A model generated the notes under the pieces. It searched no databases and was not told the origin of the DNA. It saw nothing but the letters and a program-made list of their open reading frames with translations. Made by a program: the position numbers and the translations under genes. A stretch of 64,000 nucleotides of DNA, taken from assembly GCA_016125275.1 (NCBI GenBank), contig WGMB01000007.1, positions 124,001-188,000 of the forward strand, given 5' to 3'. Positions 44,510 to 52,750 of the stretch are shown piece after piece. Source of the DNA: Acidobacteriota bacterium (GTDB lineage: Bacteria; Acidobacteriota; Terriglobia; Bryobacterales; UBA6623). Each line of letters starts with the position of its first letter. The stretch's first letter is position 1.

Positions 44510-45677
44510 TTTCCACGTAGCGCCGAATGTGGGGGTCGGGCGTCCACTTCGCCAGAAAGGCCTCGTAGCCCTGGCGGCCCAGAGTTTGGCGCAGGTCGGC
44601 GTCGTCGGCGAGTCGGTCGAGATGGCGGCGGAGCTCGTCCTGGTCGCCGAAGACCAGCCCGCCGCGACCCTCCTCGATAACCTCGGGCAAGGGGCCCAGC
44701 CGGCGGGCGATGACAGGGGTTTGGCGGGCGTAGGCTTCGATGACCACCAGCCCGAAGGTCTCGTAGGTGACCGAGGGCGCCACGACGGCCAGGGCGTGGC
44801 GGTAGTAGGGGTCGATCTGGGTCTGGTTCTTCCAGCCGGCGAAGTGGACCCGCGACTGTCCGGCGGCCTGGGCCCGCAGCTCGGCTTCGTAGCCGCCGGC
44901 GCCGACCACCAACAGGTCGTAGCCGCCGTCGCCCTCGAAGGCGCGCAGCAGATCCTGCAAGCCCTTGTACTTCTCCAGCCGGCCCACGAAGAGAAAGTAG
45001 GGCCGGGGGTGGGGCGGCGTTGATTCGGCAGGCTCGGGCGCTGGTTGCAGGAAGTAGTTGAGCACCTCGATGGGGCGCGAAAAGCCTCGTTGGCGGTGCA
45101 TCTCGGCGCAGAAACGGCTCGGCGCCAGGAAGGCGTCGACGGCCGCGGCCGAACGGTTGAGCAACGAGCCGTAGCGCCACCACTGCGGCGGGCGGTGCGA
45201 CCGGATGGTGCAGCTCAGGCAGGTGGGCCGGTCGCAGGCCTGCCGGCGGTTCTTCCACAGCACGCTCATCGGGCAGACCAGCCAGTGGTCATGGGCGGTG
45301 TAGAGCCGCACGGCGCCGGCGGGCAGCGGAAGCTGCAACACCTGCGGGCCGAACAGAGAGATGTTGTGGAAGTGCACCACGTCGAACGGCGCGCTGTTGA
45401 GGATGCGGCTCAACCGTCGCCGGTACAGCAGCGGCCGGCCGGTCTGGTGCGCCGCCAAGGGCCCTAGGGGACCCCAGGGGGTTTCGAGCCGGTGGACGGT
45501 GATGCCTTCGCTGTCAGGGAACGCGGAAGGGTCCACGTCCTTGCGGAACAGATGGAACGCGTCGGCGCAATGCACCACGTCGACCTGGTGGCCGCGACGC
45601 GCCAGTTCCTTGCAAAGCCGATGAAGATAGATCGCATCCCCGCCGAACGCATAGGGCGGATAGAAGATGCTGACCAT
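44475..45677 (-). CDS. glycosyltransferase family 4 (GT-B)
   Basis: 400 residues. The N-terminal half has the acceptor-side features IFYPPYAFGGDAIYLHRLCKELARRGH and a Cys-rich insertion (CPMSVLWKNRRQACDRPTCLSCT) seen in some cell-wall GT4 enzymes. The C-terminal donor half has FLFVGRLEKYKGLQDLLRAF, VGAGGYEAEL and the EX7E-like sugar-nucleotide site SVTYETFGLVVIEAYARQTPVI. It likely builds a surface glycan. Its start codon overlaps the divergent GT2-like gene, and its 3' end overlaps the deacetylase gene. Confidence 0.9.
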   Translation of the reverse strand: MVSIFYPPYAFGGDAIYLHRLCKELARRGHQVDVVHCADAFHLFRKDVDPSAFPDSEGITVHRLETPWGPLGPLAAHQTGRPLLYRRRLSRILNSAPFDVVHFHNISLFGPQVLQLPLPAGAVRLYTAHDHWLVCPMSVLWKNRRQACDRPTCLSCTIRSHRPPQWWRYGSLLNRSAAAVDAFLAPSRFCAEMHRQRGFSRPIEVLNYFLQPAPEPAESTPPHPRPYFLFVGRLEKYKGLQDLLRAFEGDGGYDLLVVGAGGYEAELRAQAAGQSRVHFAGWKNQTQIDPYYRHALAVVAPSVTYETFGLVVIEAYARQTPVIARRLGPLPEVIEEGRGGLVFGDQDELRRHLDRLADDADLRQTLGRQGYEAFLAKWTPDPHIRRYVEIIERVRAQRSS

Positions 45678-46587
45678 GCAAAAGCGCAGCGGGAGAGCCT
45701 CCTGGGAGCAAGACCGTCATGGTACCGTAGGTCCAATCAGCGCCACGGATCAACAGCGGCTCGCGATCGTGATCGTTGCGGAAATCGGCTCGGGAGGATG
45801 GCCGCGGGCGCTGGAGGCAGTGCGCCGGGCGGGCTTCGAAGGGGAGACGATTCTGGTAGGCTCCGCCGCATTGCAGCCAGCCGCCGAGGGGCTGCGGGCG
45901 CGCTTCGTACCAGCCGAACCAGGGGCCTCGGCGCAGCGGCAGCGGGCCCAGGGCTTGGCGGCAAGTCGGGCCGAGCTGGCTGCTTCCGTCAGTGAAGACT
46001 ACATTGTGGACGCGGCTTGGCTGGCGGCGGCGCGATCCGCCGAGGCGGACGTGACCTGCGGCCCGGTGACGCCTCCGGCGGGCGCCGGCTGGGCGGCGCG
46101 GGCGGCTTGGATGTGGGAGTACGCCCACCTGCCCGCGGCGGAGGCTGCCGGGCCGATCGCGGCGCGGGAGGCAGCCTGGATTCCGGCCGGCAACGTGGTC
46201 TACCGCCGCGCGGCGCTGCCGCTGGACGAGTTGGCGGCGGCGGCTTCAGAGATCGAAGCGCACGGGGCTCTGGCGGCGCGCGGGCTGCGGTTCGTGAGGG
46301 ACCCGCGGTTGCGGGCCGGCTACCGGCCGCCTTCGCCGGCGGCTTTTCTGCGAGACCGGAAGCGCTGGTCGGCGGAGTGGGCGCGACGGGCGGGCCGGAG
46401 CCGGCCGATCGCCGTGGCGGCTGCTTTGGCGCTGCCGCTGGTGTTGCCGGCGCGTCAGGCGCGCTGGTGGCTCCCGCGGCCGGGCTGGCGGCTGCGGTTC
46501 GCGGCGGCGCTGCCGGCGTTTCTGGCGTTCTCGGTCGCGCAGGCGCTGGGCGAGCTCTCGGTCGCGCTGGGACCGCGGCGTCCCTGA
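45676..46587 (+). CDS. degenerate GT2-like glycosyltransferase
   Basis: About 303 residues; the start (ATG 45676) is uncertain because no ribosome site is visible and the first 35 residues look unlike any family. The core is GT-A-like: QQRLAIVIVAEIGSGGWPRALEAVRR, then WMWEYAHLPAAEAAGPIAAREAAWIPAGNVVYRRAAL, which parallels the block EYGAFTPPVAEGPAPALSGANLSYKRRDL of the next gene. No DxD metal motif is seen. A hydrophobic C-terminal tail suggests membrane attachment. It may be an inactive or divergent paralog of the next gene, 5 bp downstream. Confidence 0.7.
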   Translation: MQKRSGRASWEQDRHGTVGPISATDQQRLAIVIVAEIGSGGWPRALEAVRRAGFEGETILVGSAALQPAAEGLRARFVPAEPGASAQRQRAQGLAASRAELAASVSEDYIVDAAWLAAARSAEADVTCGPVTPPAGAGWAARAAWMWEYAHLPAAEAAGPIAAREAAWIPAGNVVYRRAALPLDELAAAASEIEAHGALAARGLRFVRDPRLRAGYRPPSPAAFLRDRKRWSAEWARRAGRSRPIAVAAALALPLVLPARQARWWLPRPGWRLRFAAALPAFLAFSVAQALGELSVALGPRRP

Positions 46588-46592
46588 AGACA

Positions 46593-47486
46593 ATGGCGGG
46601 CGGAAGACCCAAGCTGGCCGTCATCGTGACGTCCTTCGACTCCCACCAGGTGCTGCGGCGGGGGTTGCAGTCGCTTTCGCAACAGCCCGACGTGGGGGAG
46701 ATCGTGGTGGCGGATTGTTCGCCGGACGACCCGGAGCCGTTGCTGGGGCCGGAGTTTCCGGCCGTACGGTTTGTGCACTTTGCGGAGCCGAAGGTCGTGC
46801 CGGTGTTGCGCTGGGCGGCCTTGCCGCTGACCGCCGCGCCGCTGGTGGGGGCGCTGGAGTCGCGCTGCGTTGCCGCGCCGGACTGGGCCCGCCGCATCGT
46901 GGAGGCGCACGAGGCCCACCCGGACTGCCCTGCCGTCGGCGGCCCGGTGGCGCCGGGAGACTCCTCGTCGGGCTTCGAGCTGGGGCTGTACTTCTGCGAG
47001 TACGGCGCCTTCACGCCTCCCGTGGCCGAGGGGCCGGCGCCGGCTCTTTCCGGCGCGAACCTCTCCTACAAGCGGCGGGATCTGGAGGCCGAGCGGGACT
47101 ACCTGGAGTCCGGGCGCTGGGAGACCTTTCTGCACGAGCGCTGGCTCGCCCAAGGGCGCGAGCTGCGCCTGTGCGACGCGCGGATCGCCTTTCACAACAC
47201 CATGGCGCCGGCTACGGCCCTGCGGCAGCGCTACCACTACGGGCGCGGCTACGCCGCCGAACGCGTGGAGGCGCTGCCGCGGCCGAAGGCCTGGCTGTAT
47301 GCGGCCTTCTGCCCGGCGCTCCCGGTTCTGCTGACGCTGCGCAGCGGCCGGACGGCGGCGGCGAAGGGCCTGGGCTGGGCGTTTGTGCGGGCGCTGCCTT
47401 GGACGCTCCTGCTCAACGCGGCGTGGTCGGCGGGCGAGCTGGTCGGCTACTCGCGCGGGCCGGACCGCAGAGCGCGTATCTTCTGA
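46593..47486 (+). CDS. GT2-family glycosyltransferase-like protein
   Basis: 297 residues from ATG 46593. The beginning is a standard GT2 fold (KLAVIVTSFDSHQVLRRGLQSL, EIVVADCSPDDPEPL), but the usual catalytic DxD is replaced by GALESRCVA. The later block SGANLSYKRRDLEAERDYLESGRWETFLHERW and C-terminal membrane helices (AWLYAAFCPALPVLL, GLGWAFVRALPW) resemble membrane-linked glycosyltransferases. Activity is therefore doubtful or metal-independent. It lies between a GT2-like paralog and a GT4 gene in the same direction. Confidence 0.82.
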   Translation: MAGGRPKLAVIVTSFDSHQVLRRGLQSLSQQPDVGEIVVADCSPDDPEPLLGPEFPAVRFVHFAEPKVVPVLRWAALPLTAAPLVGALESRCVAAPDWARRIVEAHEAHPDCPAVGGPVAPGDSSSGFELGLYFCEYGAFTPPVAEGPAPALSGANLSYKRRDLEAERDYLESGRWETFLHERWLAQGRELRLCDARIAFHNTMAPATALRQRYHYGRGYAAERVEALPRPKAWLYAAFCPALPVLLTLRSGRTAAAKGLGWAFVRALPWTLLLNAAWSAGELVGYSRGPDRRARIF

Positions 47487-47508
47487 AGGGAGATTTCTCG
47501 AAGGGACG

Positions 47509-48639
47509 ATGCGAATCGGGATCGACGGCGGCGCTTGGACCAACCGCAGAGGCTACGGACGCTTCCTGCGCGAGCTGGTCGCCGCTCTGGCCGCCCTCGG
47601 AACGGAGCACCGCTACGTGGTCTTCCTCGACTCTTCGGCGGACCGCGACGAGCGCTGGCCGGCGGGCTTTGAGCCGCGCTTTGTGGGAACCTCCACGCCG
47701 GTGGGAGAGGCGGCCCGCGCCGACGGGCGCCGCTCCCTAGCGGACATGGCCCGCATGAGCCTGGCGGCGGCCCGCGAGCGCCTGGACGTCTTCTTCTTCC
47801 CCACCGTCTACTCGTACTTCCCGCTGCTGCGGCCGGTTCGGACGGTGGTCGGCGTACACGACACCATTGCGGAGGATTTTCCGGAGCTGGCGTTCGCCTC
47901 GCCGCGCAACGAGCGCTTCTGGCGCTGGAAGGTGCGTGCGGCGCTGTGGCAGGCCGACGCCTGCTTGACGGTTTCCGAGCACTCGCGGAGCTGCATCGAG
48001 AGGGTCTACGGCTACCCGGGCGCGCAGATCCACGTGGCTCGCGAGGCGCCGGCGGCCACCTTCACCCCCGGCCCGGAGCCGCGCGAGGACTTTCTGCTCT
48101 ACGTGGGCGGCATCAGCCCCACCAAGAATCTCGAGACGCTGCTGCGGGCCTTCGCGGCGTCCGCGGCCCCCGGCCTCGGCCTGCGCTTGCTGCTGGTGGG
48201 AGACTACGCCGGCGACCGCTTCAAGACCTGCCACGCGGCCCTGGCGGAGCTGGCGCGCGAGCTGGGCGTGGCCGAGAGCGTGACCTTCGCCGGCTACGTC
48301 CCGGACGAGGAGCTGGCGGGCCTCTACCGCCGGACGCGGCTGTTCGTGATGCCTTCCTGGGACGAGGGGTTCGGGCTGCCGGCGGTGGAGGCGATGGCCT
48401 GCGGCGCGCCGGTGCTGGTGAGCCGCGGGCACGCCCTGGAAGAGGCGGTGGGCGACGCCGGCCTGCTCGCCGACACGCACTCGCCGGAGAGCTTCCGCGA
48501 GCAGATCGACCGGGCGCTGGCCGACGACGCTCTGCGGGCCGAGCTTTCGCGCCGGGCGGTGGAGCGCGCCGGGACGTTTTCGTGGGAGGAGACGGCGCGC
48601 CGGACGCTGGAGCTGCTCACGCTAGACTCGAAGCGATGA
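47509..48639 (+). CDS. glycosyltransferase family 4 (GT-B)
   Basis: 376 residues from ATG 47509, after an AAGGGACG site. Starts MRIGIDGGAWTNRRGYGRFLREL, then VGVHDTIAEDFPE and LTVSEHSRSCIERVYG in the acceptor half, and the donor-side blocks FLLYVGGISPTKNLETLLRAF, FAGYVPDEELAGLYRR and PSWDEGFGLPAVEAMACGAPVL. This is the mannosyltransferase-like GT4 pattern. The sugar and acceptor are unknown. Its TGA overlaps the ATG of the hydrolase gene (ATGA). Confidence 0.92.
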   Translation: MRIGIDGGAWTNRRGYGRFLRELVAALAALGTEHRYVVFLDSSADRDERWPAGFEPRFVGTSTPVGEAARADGRRSLADMARMSLAAARERLDVFFFPTVYSYFPLLRPVRTVVGVHDTIAEDFPELAFASPRNERFWRWKVRAALWQADACLTVSEHSRSCIERVYGYPGAQIHVAREAPAATFTPGPEPREDFLLYVGGISPTKNLETLLRAFAASAAPGLGLRLLLVGDYAGDRFKTCHAALAELARELGVAESVTFAGYVPDEELAGLYRRTRLFVMPSWDEGFGLPAVEAMACGAPVLVSRGHALEEAVGDAGLLADTHSPESFREQIDRALADDALRAELSRRAVERAGTFSWEETARRTLELLTLDSKR

Positions 48640-49436
48640 GCCTCGATTCGCCGACGTTCGGCCTGCTCGACGAGGGCGCCGGAGAGCCCGTGATCTGGCT
48701 GCACAGCTCGGCGGCGTCGAAGCGTCAGTGGCGCAGGATCCTCGACGGGTTGCCGCCGGGCTACCGCTTTCTCGCGATCGACCTTTGGGGGTATGGCGAG
48801 ACGCCCCTGCCGGCGGGCGGAGAGGGGTTTTCGCTCGAGGACGAGGCCGACCTGGTCGAGCGGCTGTTCGAGCGCTTCGAGGGCCCCTGCCGGCTGGTGG
48901 GCCACTCCTACGGCGGAGCCGTGGCGCTGAAGGCGGCGCAGCGGCAGCCGGAGCGCATCCGCAGCGTGTTCGTCTATGAACCGGTCCTGTTCCACCTGCT
49001 GCGGGACCGTGCGGACGCCGTGGCGGAGCGCGCCGAGATCGAGGCCGTTGCCCATCGCACGCGGGACCTGTCGGCGGCCGGCGACTTCGAGGGAGCCGCG
49101 GAGACGTTCGTGCGCTACTGGAGCGGCGACGCCATGTGGGACGCTCTGTCGGCGGAGCGGCGGGCGCAACTGGCGGCTTTCGCGCCGAAGGCCGCCCTGG
49201 ACTTTCAGGCGCTCGACGCCGAGACGGCTCCGGCGAGCGCCTACGGGCCCAAGGGCGTCTCGCTGCGGATCGTCGCGGGGGCGCTCAGCCCGGCTCCGGC
49301 GCGCAAGGTGTCAGAGATCCTGGGCGAGGCCTTTCCGGGGCGGCTGCAGATGCTGGAGGGGCTGGGGCACATGGCGCCGCTGACCCATCCCGAGCCGGTC
49401 CGCGCGGCCATCGAGGAGCATTGGGCGGAGGCCTGA
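48636..49436 (+). CDS. alpha/beta hydrolase
   Basis: 266 residues from ATG 48636, coupled by a 4-bp overlap to the GT4 gene. The nucleophile elbow is VGHSYGGAVAL (Ser near residue 89), the oxyanion region is VIWLHSSAASKRQW, and the catalytic His is in EGLGHMAPLTHPEP near the end. The cap domain covers about 115-195. The fold covers esterases, lipases and C-C hydrolases; the substrate is unknown, but coupling to glycosyltransferases suggests an acyl or ester group on a glycan. Confidence 0.88.
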   Translation: MSLDSPTFGLLDEGAGEPVIWLHSSAASKRQWRRILDGLPPGYRFLAIDLWGYGETPLPAGGEGFSLEDEADLVERLFERFEGPCRLVGHSYGGAVALKAAQRQPERIRSVFVYEPVLFHLLRDRADAVAERAEIEAVAHRTRDLSAAGDFEGAAETFVRYWSGDAMWDALSAERRAQLAAFAPKAALDFQALDAETAPASAYGPKGVSLRIVAGALSPAPARKVSEILGEAFPGRLQMLEGLGHMAPLTHPEPVRAAIEEHWAEA

Positions 49437-49528
49437 ACGGCGTTTTCCTCTATACTCGACTCCAGAAGCGTTCGCCGCAATCCCGCTAGCGGCGGCCGGG
49501 CCGTATCCAAGCTCTAGGAGCGACAGCC

Positions 49529-50119
49529 ATGACCGTCAACTGGCTCGATCTCACGATCGGCGGGATTCTCTTGCTTTCCGTTCTGGGCGCCGTGCGCAAC
49601 GGCTTTACCAAGGAAGTCGTGCGTCTGGTGGCGCTCGTCTTCGGCCTGATCGCAGCCATGTGGGGCTATGAGGCCGTCGCGCGGCAGTACCTGGCTCCCT
49701 ACATCGACAATCCGCAGATCGCCCGCTTCACGGCGTTTGGCGGCATCGTGCTCGGCTGTTTGATCGTGGGCGGCCTGGTCGCCTGGCTGCTCGCCAAGCT
49801 GTGGGGCGCGACGGGTTTGCGCTGGGTGGACCGCCTGCTGGGGGCGGCCTTCGGTCTGGTGCGGGGCCTGGTGGTGACCACGGCGCTGGTGCTGGCCGTG
49901 GTGGCGTTTGCGCCGGTGACCGGGGCCGAGGCGGCGGTGGCCGAGTCGCAACTGGCGCCGCTGGTGTTACACGGCGCCAAGGCGGCTTCGCTGGTGGCGC
50001 CGCCGGCCTTGCGGGACGCTTACGGGCAAGGCTTCGAGCGCGTCCGCTCGGCCTGGATCGCCGGACCGTCGGCCGCCGCCGAGCCGGATGAGAAGCCCTC
50101 GCCGGCCGCCAAACCCTAG
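49529..50119 (+). CDS. CvpA-family membrane protein
   Basis: 196 residues with four membrane helices (ILLLSVLGAVRNGFTKEVVRLVALVFGLIAAMW, FGGIVLGCLIVGGLVAWLLAKL, LGAAFGLVRGLVVTTALVLAVVAFAP). The order and the GLRWVDRLLGAAFGLVRG motif are those of colicin-V-production protein CvpA, whose cellular job is still unclear (envelope stress has been suggested). Its Pro/Ala-rich tail overlaps the convergent FG-GAP gene by 4 bp. Confidence 0.88.
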   Translation: MTVNWLDLTIGGILLLSVLGAVRNGFTKEVVRLVALVFGLIAAMWGYEAVARQYLAPYIDNPQIARFTAFGGIVLGCLIVGGLVAWLLAKLWGATGLRWVDRLLGAAFGLVRGLVVTTALVLAVVAFAPVTGAEAAVAESQLAPLVLHGAKAASLVAPPALRDAYGQGFERVRSAWIAGPSAAAEPDEKPSPAAKP

Positions 50120-51228
50120 CGCAGGGGGTTCTCGTACCAGGTCACGTTGTTCGAGGTCTGCCCGGCGATGAGCACGTCGAGGTCGCCGTCGGCGTCCATG
50201 TCGACCAGGCGGATGTCATACGCCGCCTGATCGTTGTGGATCACGTGCTTGCGGAACCCGCCGCGGCCGTCGTTTTCGTACCAGGCGGCCTGATGGGAGT
50301 CCTTGCCGCAGGTGGCGGCGTCGATGTCGCCGTCCTGGTCGATGTCGCCGAGGGCCAGGTCGTGGGGCCCTTCGAGGTCGGGGTCGATCTCGTGCAGGCG
50401 GAAGCTTTCGGCCGGCCCCTCGAACCACAGCACGCCCTTGCCGTGGCCGCGGGTCGCGAACAGATCCATAGCGCCATCGCCGTTGAGGTCGGCGGGCAGG
50501 ATGTTGGTGGCGCCGACCTGGCGGACGGCGATAGTGCGCTTGAGCCAAGGCGTGGAGCCGTCCTTGGGCTGCTTCCACCAAGCGAACCAGTTGCCGCCGC
50601 CGGTGGGGTCGTCCTTGCCTGCGGCGGCCACGTCGGCCACGCCGTCGCCGTCGATGTCGCCGATGCCCATGTAATGGCTCAGGCCGGGGGCGTCCTGGTC
50701 CGCGAGCACGTGGCGGTCCCACTCGGCGGCGGTCTTGGGGTCGCGGGGGACAGACCACCAGACGATGGAGTCGGGGAACTCGTCCTTGGGCTGGGCGCTG
50801 TTGCCGACCAGATCCGGCCGGCCGTCGCCGTTGACGTCGCCGACGATCAGCCCGTGCGTGCCGTTGACCTTGTCGTCGACGATGCGCAGCGGCCAGGGCT
50901 CGCTGAGCGGCTTGGCCGGCTGCTCGAGCCAGAAGACAGGGCCCGGGGAGTAGACCGCGCCGATGTAGTCCATGTCGCCGTCGCCGTCCACGTCGAGCAT
51001 CTCGGAGTGGATGGTGTCGCGGCCTTCGTCGAGCACGACCTGCTTCCAGTCCGGCGCGACGAGCAGGATGGTCTTGCCGTTGCCGTCGACGATCACGTCG
51101 ACCAAGCCGTCGCCGGTGAAGTCGGCGGCGATGGCGGATTGGCAGGGAAAGCCTTCGGCGATGACGTGGCGCTGCCAGTCGGCGGCGGGGACGACGGCGG
51201 GCAGAAGCAGCAGGAGGAGGGCTCGCAT
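50116..51228 (-). CDS. secreted FG-GAP/VCBS repeat beta-propeller protein
   Basis: 370 residues from ATG 51228, which gives the leader MRALLLLLLPAVVPAADW; the frame runs on to 51552 but that part is not conserved. Seven calcium-binding repeats can be counted, each with a DxDxDGxxD core: DFTGDGLVDVI, DVDGDGDMDYI, DVNGDGRPDLV, DIDGDGVADVA, DLNGDGAMDLF, DIDQDGDIDAA and DMDADGDLDVL. Seven repeats fit a seven-bladed propeller. No enzyme motif is visible; such proteins bind ligands or other proteins outside the cell. Confidence 0.9.
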   Translation of the reverse strand: MRALLLLLLPAVVPAADWQRHVIAEGFPCQSAIAADFTGDGLVDVIVDGNGKTILLVAPDWKQVVLDEGRDTIHSEMLDVDGDGDMDYIGAVYSPGPVFWLEQPAKPLSEPWPLRIVDDKVNGTHGLIVGDVNGDGRPDLVGNSAQPKDEFPDSIVWWSVPRDPKTAAEWDRHVLADQDAPGLSHYMGIGDIDGDGVADVAAAGKDDPTGGGNWFAWWKQPKDGSTPWLKRTIAVRQVGATNILPADLNGDGAMDLFATRGHGKGVLWFEGPAESFRLHEIDPDLEGPHDLALGDIDQDGDIDAATCGKDSHQAAWYENDGRGGFRKHVIHNDQAAYDIRLVDMDADGDLDVLIAGQTSNNVTWYENPLR

Positions 51229-51379
51229 CGCCGGTATTCTAACGATTTCCGCCGAGCGCGAAACATCTGGTCGCATCGAGGACTCTTCTTGGCGAGCGCG
51301 CCGCGCCCAGCCAGGCCGTAAGGCCCGAGAGGCCGGGGTAGAATCGAGAACGCGCGCCCCAGAAATCAAGGAGATGTAC

Positions 51380-52750
51380 ATGTTGCGAGCCCTTATTTGG
51401 ACAGCCGCGCTTTCGGTGACCGCCGGGCTGTTCGCCAGCGAGAACGGTCTGCCGGTCGCCCACACGGGAGCATTCGGAGAGATGACTTGCGCCGCCTCCG
51501 GCTGCCACCGTCCGGAGCCGCTCAATACGGGCAAGAGCGCAAAAGTCTCCATTGAGGTGGGCCCCTACGTGCCCGGCGCCACCCAGCCCGTGGTGGTCTC
51601 TATTGACAGCCGCTCGGGCAACCGCTGGGGCTTTCAGCTCACCGCGCGCCGCGCCGACGATACGACTCTGCCAGCCGGGACTTTTGAGGCCGTGAACCAG
51701 TTTGCCGCCGTGCGCTGCCCGGACGGCCGCTTCGGTCCGTGCAACGCCGGCGAGGTGGAGTATGTGACGCACACCTCGGTAGGCACCGCTCCGGGCGGCC
51801 AGCCCGGCGTGAAGATGTTCTTTTTCAACTGGACTCCGCCGGATTCGGACGTGGGCGAGGTGGTGTTCGCGGCGGCGGCCCTGGCGGCCGACGGCGACCG
51901 CGGCACCAACAGCGACATCACCGCCACCACGATGACGACCTCGCGCTATGCGCCGTCGAACATGCCGACCATCAGCGCCGGCGGCGTGGTGAGCGCGGCG
52001 GCCGTGCAGCGGACCGGGCAGACGATCGCCTCCAAGCAGATCATCTCGATTTTCGGCAGCAACCTGAACGCTCCGGACGCGGCAATCGAGGTCGGCACGG
52101 CGGACTTCGACGAGCTGGGCCTGATTCCTGACACGCTCGGACGGCTGAGCTTCGTGTTCACCGTCCCGGGGGACCCGATGTCGTATTTGGGCCGGATGCT
52201 CTACGTCAGCGACACGCAGGCGAACCTGCAAGTGCCGGACTTGCCGTCGGGGGCTACGACCGCAATGGTGCAGCCGGTGATCAACCGCCAGGGCGGCTCC
52301 AGCGAGGTGCGCGGCAACCAAATCCAGGTGGACGTGCGGCCGTACTCCCCGGGCTTGTTCACGTTCGGCTCGACCGGAGTGGGCGCGCCGGCGGCGGTGA
52401 ACGGCTCGACCGGGCAGATCGTGGCGCCGAGCTCGGCCGGCATCGCCGGATCGGTGCTCGCCAAGCCGGGCGACGTGATTCTGCTCTACGGCACGGGTTT
52501 CGGGGCAACGATGCCGGCCTTCGAAGCCGGCCGGCTGGCCGACCAAGCGGCGGACCTGAGCCAGACCGTGACGGTGGAGATCGGCGGCATGGCGGCGGAA
52601 GTGCTCTATGCCGGGGCGGCCCCGAACTACGCCGGGCTGGAGCAGTTCAACATCAAGGTCCCCGATCTGCCGGTCGGCGAGCATGACATCATCATTCGCT
52701 CGTCGACGTTTGCCACGCAGGCCGGCGTGAAGCTCTCGGTCGGCCCCTAG
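51380..52750 (+). CDS. secreted Reeler-like protein with Solibacter-type C-terminal domain
   Basis: 456 residues from ATG 51380; the AAGGAG at 51368-51373 favours this ATG over the one at 51374, which would leave no spacing. A signal peptide (LRALIWTAALSVTAGLFAS) is followed by a Reeler/choice-of-anchor-V-like domain (about 25-185): PVAHTGAFGEMTCAASGCHRPEPLN, WGFQLTARRADD, YVTHTSVG and MFFFNWTPP. The C-terminal 250 residues match the family known as the Solibacter C-terminal domain: GGVVSAAAVQRTGQ, IISIFGSNL, VQPVINRQGG, YSPGLFTF and GDVILLYGTGFG. That family is nearly restricted to this lineage. Function is unknown. Confidence 0.88.
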   Translation: MLRALIWTAALSVTAGLFASENGLPVAHTGAFGEMTCAASGCHRPEPLNTGKSAKVSIEVGPYVPGATQPVVVSIDSRSGNRWGFQLTARRADDTTLPAGTFEAVNQFAAVRCPDGRFGPCNAGEVEYVTHTSVGTAPGGQPGVKMFFFNWTPPDSDVGEVVFAAAALAADGDRGTNSDITATTMTTSRYAPSNMPTISAGGVVSAAAVQRTGQTIASKQIISIFGSNLNAPDAAIEVGTADFDELGLIPDTLGRLSFVFTVPGDPMSYLGRMLYVSDTQANLQVPDLPSGATTAMVQPVINRQGGSSEVRGNQIQVDVRPYSPGLFTFGSTGVGAPAAVNGSTGQIVAPSSAGIAGSVLAKPGDVILLYGTGFGATMPAFEAGRLADQAADLSQTVTVEIGGMAAEVLYAGAAPNYAGLEQFNIKVPDLPVGEHDIIIRSSTFATQAGVKLSVGP

